Source: Candidatus Binatia bacterium
GTDB lineage: Bacteria; Desulfobacterota; Binatia; UBA9968; JAJDTQ01
DNA length: 35,355 nucleotides
NCBI GenBank assembly: GCA_022824205.1
Contig: JAJEAI010000086.1
Location: forward strand, 1 to 35,355
Direction of reading: 5' to 3'
Within the stretch, counting starts at the first letter, position 1. The number at the start of each line of letters is the position of its first letter. Shown in pieces: positions 25,981 through 35,280 of the stretch. The position numbers and the translations under genes are program-made. The notes beneath the pieces are model-generated. The model searched no databases and had not been told where the DNA came from. It saw only the letters and a list, made by a program, of their open reading frames with translations.

Positions 25981-26010
25981 AGCCGACACACCTACGAAAC
26001 GGGCCGTTCA
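25981..26010 (+). repeat. Left copy of a 30-bp direct repeat flanking the broken GmrSD gene
   Basis: This 30-base unit (AGCCGACACACC then a GAAACGGGCCGTTCA half) matches 23 of 30 bases with the unit at 28209-28238 in the same orientation. The two copies lie on either side of the degenerate DUF262-HNH gene. They may be remnants of mobile-element ends or a shared promoter-type sequence. Confidence 0.4.
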
Positions 26011-26092
26011 CCATTTCTTCTTCATGGGTCGAGTCTCATCTGTGGTTGCATTCATTCCCTAGCTACGGCCGTTCCCAGATTTGTTGGCAGAA

Positions 26093-27865
26093 TCACAGTG
26101 GTGTTACTTGGAGCGGAGTTGCCCCGTCTCGCTGCAGCAAACCTGTGATTTTGTCCTTCAGTCGTTGCCGCCGGGCCTCATAGAAGGCCTCAAAGCCGTT
26201 GATCCCGTCGGGCACATCACCCAACAGGTGGATCGTAGCATAGCTTTGACGCGTTTCGCCTGTGGTAAAGGTTTGGAGCCAATCGGCGGGAAGGGTGGCC
26301 CTCTTTTGCAGATTCTCGTGTCCTTCAAGGAGCTGGAGATTGGGGAGGCGGTCAGCGAAGTCTCGAAGGCGGTCGACTTCTTCGGGGCCGAATCCCAAGG
26401 CCCGAAGCTTGGCCGCAGTAAAGTGGGACTTTGGAAACACATGGTCGATGTGGAAGTGCTGCCGCAGGTCCAGGTGTGGAAATACGAGTGAGAGTAGCGA
26501 GAAGGTACGCTTGTCGCCAAACCGCATCTCGGTCAAATCGTCCAATTCGTCGGTGTTAAAGGCAAGGTCTTTTCCGCGCAACCGCATCGTCTCTCGCAAT
26601 TCACGCGTAGGGAAGTTGTCGTGCTGTTGCCGGATGACCTGCCGGAGCGCAGTGAGAAGCGTGTCAAGACCACTTCCCCAGATCCCGGACGGCTTGAGAA
26701 GACTTGCGATCAACCACTGGCGTATTGCCTCGCGATCTTCCGCAGATGAATGATCAGTGAGATAGCGGTTATCTGCCTGCTTGGCGAAGAGATAGTAAGC
26801 AATTGGGAGCAACGCGCTATCGGCTCTGAGGGTTGCAGAACTGAATCCGAAACTCGAAACAAGCTCGACTGTCAGTGTCAACGCTTCTTTGATCGCAGAC
26901 CACCGACTCTCCAGGACTTTCATGTTCTGGCGGTCGAAGTTGTCTACCTTGAAGCCAACGCTGCCAATGTCGCTGAGCATCAGGCCAGCCTTTAGAACCC
27001 AGTCTTTGGAATAGGCGAAGCCCGCCCCTGTATTGTTCAGATCGTCGACGAGTTGATGAATCTCGTCTCGAGCGTTGCTCTCGGTCCACTGCGCCACCGC
27101 CACGGAGAGGAGCAGGTCCGAGTACGACAAGACCGTACCGCCGCTGTTGGTACGGATGAAGATCTGAAGGACTTTTTCGAGTTCTTGACTCCGCTCTTCG
27201 TAGAAAGAAACCAACGCCAAGTTGCGGACTACCTCGAACAAGCGGTGAAGCACTTTGTGTGGCACCGAGATGGGTTGGCCTATGTCACGGCCCTCCAGCC
27301 AAGCGGTCATCGCTGGGCCACTGTCTTCCAGGGACAACACGTCGGATACTCGAAACCAACAACCGTTTGTCGAAGCGGCCTGTTCAGGAGTGAGGAATTC
27401 GAACCGGTAACGCACCCCCACGTCGTCGTCGTCGGCTGGAGTCCATAGCAGGTCTAGATGAAGGTAACGCGTCGGGAAAGCATCGTTGCTGCTTCAGCGC
27501 TGGTACGGCAGTTTCTTCGCAAGCGAGCCACGGATGCCCATGTTAAGCGCCGTGAGACGTTGCTGGCCGTCGAGAACAGCAACAACGTCGCGGTTTGGCA
27601 TTTCACCAATTTTCGGACAATGTGGCCGGTCGCGCTCGTGGTAGTTGAGCACAAAGTCATAGAACTGGTAGCGGTTGTTGTGCTCTTGTTTGACCTTCCA
27701 ATAGAGGAACGTCCCAAAGGGGTACCCTTGCATCAGGCTGTCGAACAGGGTGCAGATCTGTTCGGGCTGCCAGACGAACTCACGCTGAATCGCAGGCAGC
27801 ACGATCTCGTGTCGTTCGATCTGTCCGAGAGTCTCCGCGATCGTGACGGGTGTTTGATATGACAT
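26093..27865 (-). pseudogene. GmrSD-like DUF262-HNH gene with in-frame TGA
   Basis: One long frame from ATG 27865 to the stop at 26093, interrupted by a TGA at 27494-27496 (codon 124) with no frameshift. Before it lies the DUF262 start: LPAIQREFVWQPEQI and VAVLDGQQRLTALNMG (DGQQR at 99-103). After it the family sequence resumes at once (DAFPTRYLHLDLLW) and continues through IFIRTNSGGTVLSYSDLL to the DUF1524 HNH motif HFHIDHVFPKSHF (near residue 475) and NLQLLEGHENLQKR. Read through, it would be about 590 residues, the usual GmrSD length. The TGA occupies a position where relatives commonly have Trp (R-W before the S/N-N-D-A-F/Y-P block), so a TGG to TGA change is likely. Treated as a pseudogene; sequencing error or recoding are alternatives. 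Confidence 0.85.
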
Positions 27866-28324
27866 GTCCTTATTGCCTCCGTGCGGTGAAGTCGGCGCGG
27901 AACCTACCAGCCTATCTTGGTGGCGTCAAGCGAGACGTCCAAGTTAGAGGTCGGCTTTTTCCCGTCGATGGACGTGGGTTCCCGCTGTTTGGGTTGGCGC
28001 ATACGGGGACATAATAGAAGGGGTAGAGAGATAGCGCCGCCCACAGTTGCCTAGTCTGGTGCGGCGAAGGCCGCGACGGCCATCCAAGGTCGAAGGACCT
28101 GATCCTCCGGCGTGTCGTAAAACTGCTGTGTGTGCCTCCAAGAAAGATCTCTCGCGACGCGGATCGTACGGACTGGCCACGACTGGCAACACGACAATTG
28201 GCGCCAAGCGCCGACACGCCCGTGAAACGGCCCTTTCAGTCCTTGTACACGGTTCGCAAAGCGCGTATCCGGGCTCCATGGACACACAAGAGTGGTGCAG
28301 ATACGCGCCGGTGAGGCAACAGCT
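27866..28324. other. Non-coding region upstream of the relaxase; candidate oriT
   Basis: A 459-bp stretch without a supportable gene between the divergent GmrSD pseudogene and the relaxase. It contains GGCCG-CGA-CGGCC (28069-28081), the perfect 10-bp palindrome TTGGCGCCAA (28198-28207) and, directly after it, the second direct-repeat copy (28209-28238). MobF relaxases commonly have their oriT next to the gene, so this is the obvious place for it, but no nic consensus could be recognised. Confidence 0.35.
28209..28238 (+). repeat. Right copy of the 30-bp direct repeat
   Basis: Partner of the unit at 25981-26010, 23 of 30 identical and in the same orientation. This copy includes the imperfect palindrome TGAAACGGCCCTTTCA and abuts TTGGCGCCAA. 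Confidence 0.4.
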
Positions 28325-31300
28325 ATGGTAGCCTCCATCGGCGTGATCGCCTCGCCGTCGCAGGGCGTGTCGTACTACGAGAAGGATGGCTACTACACGA
28401 AGGATGATCCCGCGCACAGGGAAGCGAGCGCCTGGGCCGGCAAGGGAGCCGGGGAGCTTAGGCTTTCGGGCCCGGTCGATCCCGAGACCTTCAAGGCCGT
28501 GCTCGAAGGCAAGGTGTCGGACGGCCCGCATCTGGGCAAGAAGGACAAGGACGGGGAGATACACCACCGGCCGGGGCGCGACGTGACGCTGTCCGCGCCC
28601 AAGTCGGTGTCGCTCATGGCGCTGGTGGGAGGCGACGAGAGGATTGTCCGAGTACATGATAGAGCCGTGACACGGACCCTTGCGTGGGTGGAACGGAACG
28701 CGGTCGAGACCCGCGTGCAGGACAAGGCGAGCGGAGCGATGGTCCACGCGGGCGGCCAGAAGATGGTGGCCGCAACCTTCCGCCACGACACCTCCCGGAA
28801 CCTGGACCCTCAACTCCACACTCATGCCGTGATTGCCAACATGGTGCAGGGACAAGACGGGAAGTGGAGGACGATGGTGAACGATGGGCTCTACCGGAAC
28901 AAGATGGCGATGGGAGCGATCTACCGGGCGGAGCTGGCGCAGGGTCTCAAGGACCTGGGGTACGGGATCGAGAAGACACATTCGGACGGGCGGTTCGAGA
29001 TCGCGGGGGTCTCGCGGGGGGTAGTGAAAGAGTTCTCGACACGGCGGGCGGAGATCGAGGAGGCGATGGCGGCCCGGAAAGAAGGGGTGTCGATGGAGAA
29101 CCCGAAGCTTGCTGATCGTGCGGCCCTGATGACGCGCGCGAGGAAGCGGGACGTGGACAAGGGGGAGCTTCGGCGATCATGGGAGCGCCAGGCCTCGGAA
29201 TTGGGTTTCTCCGTGGTGGCGATACGGGCCAAGGCCAGAGAGGCGGAGCGTGAACTCCCGGCGCCAGACCTGTTCACGGATCGGGGACAGGGAGTGGCGG
29301 AGGCGGCAAGTTGGGCGGTGGATCACCTTTCCGAACGCCAGGCGGTGTTCGGCCACGGTGACCTTTTGGCCGCGGTGCTCGCCCGGGAGCCCGGCGCGGT
29401 CACGGTGGAGGCGGCGGAGCGGGCCGTCTCGGAGCTCGAACGCGAGGGCGGACTGCACGCGGCCAGAGGTCTCGACCACGGCAGGCACTGGACGACGGAC
29501 GCAGCCATGGGGCGGGAGTCCGACGCCATCGCGCTGATGCGCACGGGCCAGGGCGTGGGCAAGGCGATCATGCGGAACTGGATTGCGGAGACGAAGCTCC
29601 ACGGGGGACGTCTCAACGAGGGACAGAAGGAAGCGGTCAAGATGGTGCTGGCGTCGAAGGACCGTGTGGTGGGAGTGCAGGGTTACGCGGGAACGGGCAA
29701 GACGACCATGCTGAAACGTCTGCGGACGCTGGCGGAGAGCCGGGACTACCAGACGGTGGGCCTTGCGCCCTCGGCCTCTGCGGCGCGCACCCTTGAGCAG
29801 GAATCGGGAATCGAGTCGGAGACGCTGCAACGGTTCCTCGCCCGCAATGCGGGAGTCATCGAGGGCCGTGGCACGGTGAAAGGTCTTCGCCAGTTGCGCG
29901 CCTCGTTCTCGAAGACTGTCCTGGTAGTGGACGAGAGCTCGCTCGCATCGAGCGAGCAGATGAGGGGTCTCCTCAAGGCGGCTACGACGCTCAGGGCTCC
30001 CCGGGTGGTGCTGGTCGGGGACGAGAAGCAGCTCGGGGCGGTGGAGGCGGGCGAGCCTTTCGAGCAACTCAGGCGCGCCGGAATGCAGACCGCGGTGATG
30101 GACGAGATCCTCCGCCAGCGGGACATGGAACTCAAGGAAGCGGTTCGGGCGGGCCTGGCCGGCGAGGTGAAGACCGCGTTCGAGAAGCTCGGCGACCGGA
30201 TTGTGCAGACGGAACGGGAGGAAATCGGCCTCGAAGCCGCCGAACGGTGGCTGAAACTGTCCCCCGAACAACGTACGAGAGCAGGGGTGATCGCGCCTAC
30301 GAGGGCTCTGCGGGACGAGATCAACACGAGGATCCGTGAGAATCTGATCGCGGAAGGCGCGGTCTCGGGACCCGCCCGCCAGGGCAAGAAGCTCGTGTCG
30401 AGGGGCCTGACCCGGGCGGAGATGGCCCGGGCCTCGAACTACTCGGCCGGCGATACGGTGATCTTCAACCGCCAGTACAAGACTCTGGGGGTGGTGAAGG
30501 GAGACGAGCGCGAGGTCGCACGGGTCGACTACCAGCGCAACACGGTCTGGCTGGACGGCGGTGGAAGCGATCCCGTGGCGTGGCGGCCGTACCAGATTGC
30601 CGCCGCCAAGGGCGGCGTCGAGGTCTACAGGAGCGAGGAGACGGAGCTTCGGGCGGGCGACCGGGTACGGTGGACGCGCAACGATCCGGGCTCGGAACTC
30701 GTGAACGGGGAGACGGCGGAGGTGGAATCCATCGAAAAGGAGGGAGTCCGGTTCCGTCTGGGGAACGGAAAGGAAGCCGGACTGGACGAAGACGACCCGC
30801 AACTCCGCCACATGGACCGGGGCTGGGCGTCCACGGTTCACTCTTTTCAGGGCAGGACGGTGGACCATATCGTGGCCGCAATGCCTGCCGGCAATCCGAA
30901 TCTGACCAACCAACGCGCCTTCTATGTGGCCATCAGCCGGGCGCGGGACCATGCCGAGTTGGTCACCGACGATGCCAGGAAGCTCTCCGAGCAGTTGGAG
31001 CGAGCGACCGGAGACCGGATCTCGGCGCTGGATGGAGTCGTCAAAGAGGCCGCGCACGAGCCGGAGTTGGGCCTCGAACCGCCCGAGGAGCGGGACGCGG
31101 GTCACATGGATCGCATGGAACGCGAGTACGAACCCGAGCTTCAGCCGGACGCGGGGCGTGAACCGTTGCATGACCTCGACTGGGAGGACGATCTGAAATC
31201 GCCGGAACGGAGCGCCGGACTGGACGCGGACGGTCTCGAATACTGGGACACGGAACCGGAACCCGAACCCCAGGAGGACCGCTCGCGTGGGCCGGAACCC

Positions 31301-31366
31301 GAGCCCGTCCAGGAAACGACGCTTGATCCGGAAGAAAAGGAGAACGACATGGACCTCGAAATGTAG
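28325..31366 (+). CDS. MobF-family relaxase-helicase (TrwC/TraI-like)
   Basis: A 1013-residue conjugative relaxase. The N-terminal TrwC domain begins with the usual tyrosine-rich block (GVSYYEKDGYYTKDDP), has GRDVTLSAPKSVSLMAL and the metal-binding histidines H154 (FRHDTSR) and H165/H167 (PQLHTHAVIAN). It nicks oriT and becomes covalently attached through a tyrosine. The second part is a RecD-like superfamily 1 helicase: GYAGTGKT at 453-460, VLVVDESSL at 532-540 and, later, GWASTVHSFQGRTVDH plus FYVAISRARDHAELVT. The last about 100 residues are acidic and Pro/Glu-rich. ATG 28325 begins the family homology; an earlier frame extension is not conserved. No coupling protein or mating-pore gene is in the window, so the element may be mobilisable only or continue to the right. 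Confidence 0.93.
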   Translation: MVASIGVIASPSQGVSYYEKDGYYTKDDPAHREASAWAGKGAGELRLSGPVDPETFKAVLEGKVSDGPHLGKKDKDGEIHHRPGRDVTLSAPKSVSLMALVGGDERIVRVHDRAVTRTLAWVERNAVETRVQDKASGAMVHAGGQKMVAATFRHDTSRNLDPQLHTHAVIANMVQGQDGKWRTMVNDGLYRNKMAMGAIYRAELAQGLKDLGYGIEKTHSDGRFEIAGVSRGVVKEFSTRRAEIEEAMAARKEGVSMENPKLADRAALMTRARKRDVDKGELRRSWERQASELGFSVVAIRAKAREAERELPAPDLFTDRGQGVAEAASWAVDHLSERQAVFGHGDLLAAVLAREPGAVTVEAAERAVSELEREGGLHAARGLDHGRHWTTDAAMGRESDAIALMRTGQGVGKAIMRNWIAETKLHGGRLNEGQKEAVKMVLASKDRVVGVQGYAGTGKTTMLKRLRTLAESRDYQTVGLAPSASAARTLEQESGIESETLQRFLARNAGVIEGRGTVKGLRQLRASFSKTVLVVDESSLASSEQMRGLLKAATTLRAPRVVLVGDEKQLGAVEAGEPFEQLRRAGMQTAVMDEILRQRDMELKEAVRAGLAGEVKTAFEKLGDRIVQTEREEIGLEAAERWLKLSPEQRTRAGVIAPTRALRDEINTRIRENLIAEGAVSGPARQGKKLVSRGLTRAEMARASNYSAGDTVIFNRQYKTLGVVKGDEREVARVDYQRNTVWLDGGGSDPVAWRPYQIAAAKGGVEVYRSEETELRAGDRVRWTRNDPGSELVNGETAEVESIEKEGVRFRLGNGKEAGLDEDDPQLRHMDRGWASTVHSFQGRTVDHIVAAMPAGNPNLTNQRAFYVAISRARDHAELVTDDARKLSEQLERATGDRISALDGVVKEAAHEPELGLEPPEERDAGHMDRMEREYEPELQPDAGREPLHDLDWEDDLKSPERSAGLDADGLEYWDTEPEPEPQEDRSRGPEPEPVQETTLDPEEKENDMDLEM

Positions 31367-32263
31367 ACACCCTCCCTCCTTTCGGCCGATCCGGAGGCCG
31401 TCGCCGGCGAGAGAAACCCGTCGCCGGACCGATCCGGAGACCCAGGTATCGCACACCGGACCGGGCGCAGGCATTCCACCGCCTCTCCCGCTCCCGGTCC
31501 GTCCGGCCCGCCGCCGTTCATTCCCGCGCGCAGCCTGTCATTCGTCTGTCCGTTCCGGTTCTCCAGGGAACCGCGATCCCGGCAGGGGATTCTTCGCACT
31601 CCTGCGCATGAGGGCGCTGACGCGGGGGTGTTCAATGCCGGGCGCAGGCATGACTGGACCCGGGCCTCGTCCGGGCATCCTTGTCAGGCCGAGTCTGTCT
31701 TGGAAAAGCGGTCCCCGGTCAACCAGCGGGCGCGAGCGCCCGGACCAGCCGTAGGATACAAGCTGGAGGACTTCGCCGGGGTGAATGGCCTTGCGTCGCT
31801 TTTGCGTCGCAACCTGGAGTCCACCAAGTCCTTGAAATCGCTGGCGTGTGTTTGGACCGGTACACGACCGGTATACGTCCGTGTTACGGAGAGAACACGC
31901 CTTTCCCATGGTGCTAGCGGGTCGGAGGGGCTCGACCTGCGCAAGGGAGCGCACCCGGTCGCAGACAAGGCACGACAGGCAGTCAACTGCGTCGGGTGTG
32001 AAACCCTACCGCCGCAAGGCGTAGGAAACCAGTCACTCATCCAAGCATCGCGATGTTCGAAAAGCTCCGTTGCAGCAAGGGCTTGCAGCCCGCGCGGCGA
32101 TTGAGCGCGACCGTCCGAACTCTTCCGAACCCCGAACCCGACCCTGTTACCCGGCGTGTCCTGGATGTTCCCGCAACACGGAGCTCCCACGGCGCGCCGG
32201 GTGCTGGTGCGGACGAGACGGAACGGAGGGGATCGCACCATAGCGAAAGGAACGAAGATCACG
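31367..32263. other. Non-coding stretch after the relaxase
   Basis: About 900 bp with no protein-coding frame I can support. The first part has direct repeats: CCGATCCGGAG at 31386-31396 and 31429-31439, and GTCGCCGG in between twice. The part from about 31846 is strongly structured and is listed separately as a possible group II intron fragment. From about 32110 to 32263 it leads into the integrase pseudogene, with no feature apparent. Confidence 0.5.
31846..32103 (+). ncRNA. Possible 5' (domain I) fragment of a group II intron
   Basis: It starts with GTGTG at 31846-31850, which fits the GUGYG 5' end of group II introns. Several hairpins follow: CGTGTT/AACACG, TGCGC/GCGCA, and CCTACCGCC-GCAA-GGCGTAGG with a GNRA tetraloop and one bulged C. 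Phrases such as GGCAGTCAACTGCGTCGGG and GTGTGAAACCC, then GGAAACCAGTC, look like bacterial group II domain I as I remember it. No reverse transcriptase, domain V or 3' end follows, so if correct it is a truncated remnant. The call rests on structure and memory of the family and is not secure. Confidence 0.4.
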
Positions 32264-33167
32264 ATGACAAAGGCGGGCGCCTTCACGCCGGCGGACGGGC
32301 GCGAGGCAGTGCTGTGGGACATCACGGCGCCGGGGCTCGGACTGCGCGCACAGCCGAGCGGGCACAAGTTGTGGATCGTGCACCGGCGGGGCAACGGTTC
32401 GGTGGTCCCGCGGACGCTCGGGGCGTTCGACGCGTTGACGGTGGAAGATGCACGGCGCAGGTGGTGATCGCGTCGACGCGTCCCGCTTTGGCGAACTGGG
32501 CCCTGGCGGCGATGTCGTCGCTGATGAAGCACGCCGAGACGCTGGGGCTCCGGGCCGAGGACTCCAACCCGTGCCGGGGCCTTCGGCGGCGCGAGACCGG
32601 GTTCGAGGCGAACTACCTGATCGACGAAGAATTCGCCGCGCTCGGCCGGGAGATCGATGATGCGGAAGCCGCTCACCCGGTTGCCGCGGCCACGCTACGC
32701 TTCCTGCTTTACACGGGAGCGTGCAAGTCCGAGACGTTGCGGCTCAAGTGGGAACATGTTCACGGGGACCGCGCGGTGCTGTCGGACAGCAAGACCGGCC
32801 CCTGAACGATCTGGCTTGCATCTCCGGCCGCACGGTGCTTGCGGCGCTGCCCCGTCGCAATGACTGTCCGTGGGTGTTCGCATCGCGCCGCGGGAACCCG
32901 CTCAAGGTGGACACGGCATGGAAAGCGGTCCGCGAAGCGGCAGGGCTGGGGACGCTGCGAATACACGACCTGCGCCACTCGCACGCGGCGGTCGCGGTGA
33001 ACGGGGGCGAGGGTCTTCGTATGGTCGCCGGGCTGCTCGGCCACGCCGATATCGCGACCACCTTCGGCTACGCGCACCTTGCGGAGGGGTCTGTGTTGGA
33101 CGCTGCGAACCGGGTCTCGCGTGGCCTTGCCACTATGCTCGACGGCGGGGAGGCGGACCATGACTGA
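32264..33167 (+). pseudogene. Decayed tyrosine integrase 3
   Basis: Remains of a third integrase in pieces. Piece 1 (32264-32467) is the arm-binding domain (FTPADGREAVLWDITAPGLG, LGAFDALTVEDARR). After a deletion of roughly a hundred residues, piece 2 (about 32464-32805) is core-binding and early catalytic sequence (ANWALAAMSSLMKHAETLGL, SNPCRGLRRRETGF, FLLYTGACKSETLRLKWEHV). Here the catalytic Arg of TGxRxxE is Cys. DSKTGP is then followed by an in-frame TGA (32803-32805, likely from CGA), and near 32833 a one-base loss shifts the frame. Piece 3 (to 33167) holds IHDLRHSHAAVAV and LLGHADIATTFGYAHLAEG with the catalytic His, Arg and Tyr. It is a different lineage from integrases 1 and 2. Clearly inactive. 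Confidence 0.9.
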
Positions 33168-33322
33168 ACGCGCGCGCCTAACCGACGCATGCACCGTTTC
33201 GACCATTGCCTGTGCGCTTGACGCGGGTCGGGGTTTTGGGTACGTGTGCCGACATTTCAATCAGGAAACCCTGACCCCCACGGGGACCACGTGGAGGTTT
33301 CTAGGAGGTGAGGTTCCAACCC

Positions 33323-34021
33323 ATGGCGACAATATTCTTCCTCGTGAAGTTCTTTGAAAAAGAGGAGTACGCCGACGACTTCAGGAAGGGGAGACTGTTT
33401 GCGCACAAGCTATCCTACTATCGTGAATGTGAAGGGGCGGACGATGAGCGAGCGGACAGAAGCGAGGGCGTCTTTGAGTTTCGCCAAGCGGATCGAATTC
33501 AGCTAGAAATAAATGGGATAGACATGACGGCGGACCTTTCCGGTCCCATTGAGGTGGCGAGCAATTCGTCCCTCAATCTCAACCTGTTCTGTATGTATGC
33601 CGGCCACAGCGGAGACCTGAATCTGAATCGTTCCTTCGATCTGGAACTCTTGAAGGCGAGACTGATGATACCAGACAAGTGCCTCGACCTCGGCCCTTTT
33701 GCTGTGGTTGTGAAGAACGTAACCGAATTCTTTAAGCGAATCGATGTTGCTGCCAAGACGCAAGGTTACGAAGTGGCTCGTGGCCTTGTGGGATACTATG
33801 ATCCCAAGACATTTCATGGACAGTTTTCGATAGCCGATGCACCCTTCAGGAAGCAGGACAGGTTTGCACATCAGCAAGAATACCGCTTCGCTTTCGACGC
33901 GAATTCCGATGGCCCCATCATTTTGGACATCGGAGATATTGGCGACATCACAGCACCGATGGATCCATCGGAAATCAACAAGATTAGCCTAACGGTTAGG
34001 GAGAACTGGAATGACCGATGA
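33323..34021 (+). CDS. Unknown protein coupled to a DNA methyltransferase
   Basis: A 232-residue protein I cannot assign to a named family. The start reads MATIFFLVKFFEKEEYADDF, then RKGRLFAHKLSYYRECEG and a charged stretch DDERADRSEGVFEFRQ; near the C-terminus KQDRFAHQQEYRFAFD is followed by LDIGDIGDITAPMD. The pattern of an N-terminal F-x-K-x-E-Y-A-x-x-F-x-x-G-x-L block with a C-terminal HQxEYRF block is seen in small uncharacterised proteins of defence islands. No signal peptide or membrane helix. AGGAGGTGAGG precedes ATG 33323. Base composition is noticeably more AT-rich than the relaxase, consistent with a separate origin. Its stop overlaps the methyltransferase start by 4 bp (ATGA), so the two act together or are at least co-translated. 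Confidence 0.8.
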   Translation: MATIFFLVKFFEKEEYADDFRKGRLFAHKLSYYRECEGADDERADRSEGVFEFRQADRIQLEINGIDMTADLSGPIEVASNSSLNLNLFCMYAGHSGDLNLNRSFDLELLKARLMIPDKCLDLGPFAVVVKNVTEFFKRIDVAAKTQGYEVARGLVGYYDPKTFHGQFSIADAPFRKQDRFAHQQEYRFAFDANSDGPIILDIGDIGDITAPMDPSEINKISLTVRENWNDR

Positions 34022-35280
34022 ATGCCGTTGAGATAGAAGAAGCCATTTCGGCTCTCGCCCGGGAGCCTTTCGATCCCCTTGAGTTCCCTTTCGCGTTTCT
34101 CGAAGCCTTTGGAAACAAGGCGACTACCATCAAGCGTCTGCGCTCCGGCGAAACGAACAACTCCGACATAGGTGGCGTTCTGCAGCGCAGCAACATCCAT
34201 ATCAAGGTATCCCCTGAAGGGGATGCCGCGGCCGCGCTGACCGCGCTGAAAGCCAGCCCGGCAACAATCCGCTCCAAAGCGAAAATCGTCCTCGCCACCG
34301 ATGGGAAGGACTTCCAGGCCGAAGACTTGAGCAGCGGCGAGGTCGTCGTCTGCGACTATGTCGATTTCCCTGATCATTTCGGATTCTTTCTTCCACTCGC
34401 CGGAATCACGACCGTCAAACAGATCCGCGAGAGTGCCTTCGACATCAAGGCGACGGGGCGGCTGAACCGGCTCTATGTCGAGTTGCTAAAGGACAACCCT
34501 GACTGGGGTGCAGTGGATCGCCAGCATGAGATGAACCATTTCATGTCGCGCCTCATCTTCTGCTTCTTCGCCGAGGATACGGATATCTTCACTGGCAAGA
34601 GCCTATTCACTCAGACGATCGAGCAAATGAGCGCGCGGGACGGTTCGAACACTCACGAGGTAGTCGGTGAGATATTTCGCGCTATGAACATCGCTACGAC
34701 GGAACGCGAGGCCGCAAAGATCCACCGTTGGGCCGAGGTGTTCCCGTATGTGAACGGCGGACTCTTTTCGGATTCGACGGGCGTGCCGCGTTTCAGCAGG
34801 ATCGCGCGGTCCTATCTGTTGCACATGGGCAATCTCGACTGGACGAAAATCAATCCCGACATCTTCGGATCAATGATTCAGGCGGTCGCCGATGACGGGG
34901 AACGCGGCGCCTTGGGCATGCACTACACCAGCGTGCCGAACATCCTGAAGGTCCTCAATCCCCTGTTCCTCGATGATTTGCATGAGAAGCTCGAAGAGGC
35001 TGGGGACAACCGCCGTAAGCTCCTGAATCTTCGCAACCGCATGGCCCGGATCCGGGTGTTCGATCCGGCCTGTGGTTCCGGCAATTTCCTAGTGATCGCC
35101 TACAAGGAAATGCGAGCGCTTGAGGCAGAGATCAACAAGCGCCGCGGGGAGGGTGAGCGCCGGTCCGACATCCCGTTGACCAACTTTCGCGGGATCGAGA
35201 TTCGGGACTTTCCGGCCGAGATCGCCCGTCTTGCTCTGATCATCGCTGAGTATCAGTCACTGCTGTCCCACAAATTTTAA
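34018..35280 (+). pseudogene. N6-adenine DNA methyltransferase (MmeI-like), C-terminally truncated
   Basis: The first 420 residues of a class I SAM-dependent DNA methyltransferase of the large MmeI/type IIG-like group. A helical N-terminal region includes EMNHFMSRLIFCFFAEDTDI and VFPYVNGGLF; then comes GALGMHYTSVPNILKVLNPL, which leads into the methyltransferase domain with motif I FDPACGSGNF at 348-357. The family sequence continues to GIEIRDFPAEIARLALIIA plus EYQ, and then abruptly changes to SLLSHKF and a TAA at 35278-35280. The catalytic NPPY/F motif (motif IV), the remaining domain and any target-recognition region, normally several hundred residues more, are missing, so it cannot be active as it stands. 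An insertion at about 35257 is the likely cause; the rest may lie beyond the window. Confidence 0.85.

Noticed and set aside
27494..27496. TGA as a selenocysteine codon in the GmrSD-like gene
   Set aside because: The family has no selenoprotein members, the expected residue is Trp rather than Cys/Sec, and no SECIS-like hairpin was evident directly after it.
27866..28324. A defined nic site for the relaxase
   Set aside because: No recognisable MobF nic consensus could be placed; only the location and palindromes are suggestive.
29177..31474. A 765-codon minus-strand frame opposite the relaxase
   Set aside because: Mirror frame of a GC-rich gene, Arg/Leu/His-rich, without domains.
31538..31954. 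A minus-strand frame containing RKAIHPGEVLQ, reminiscent of a HigA-type antitoxin start
   Set aside because: The similarity is limited to that short phrase, with no helix-turn-helix after it; it overlaps the structured region and reads as noise.
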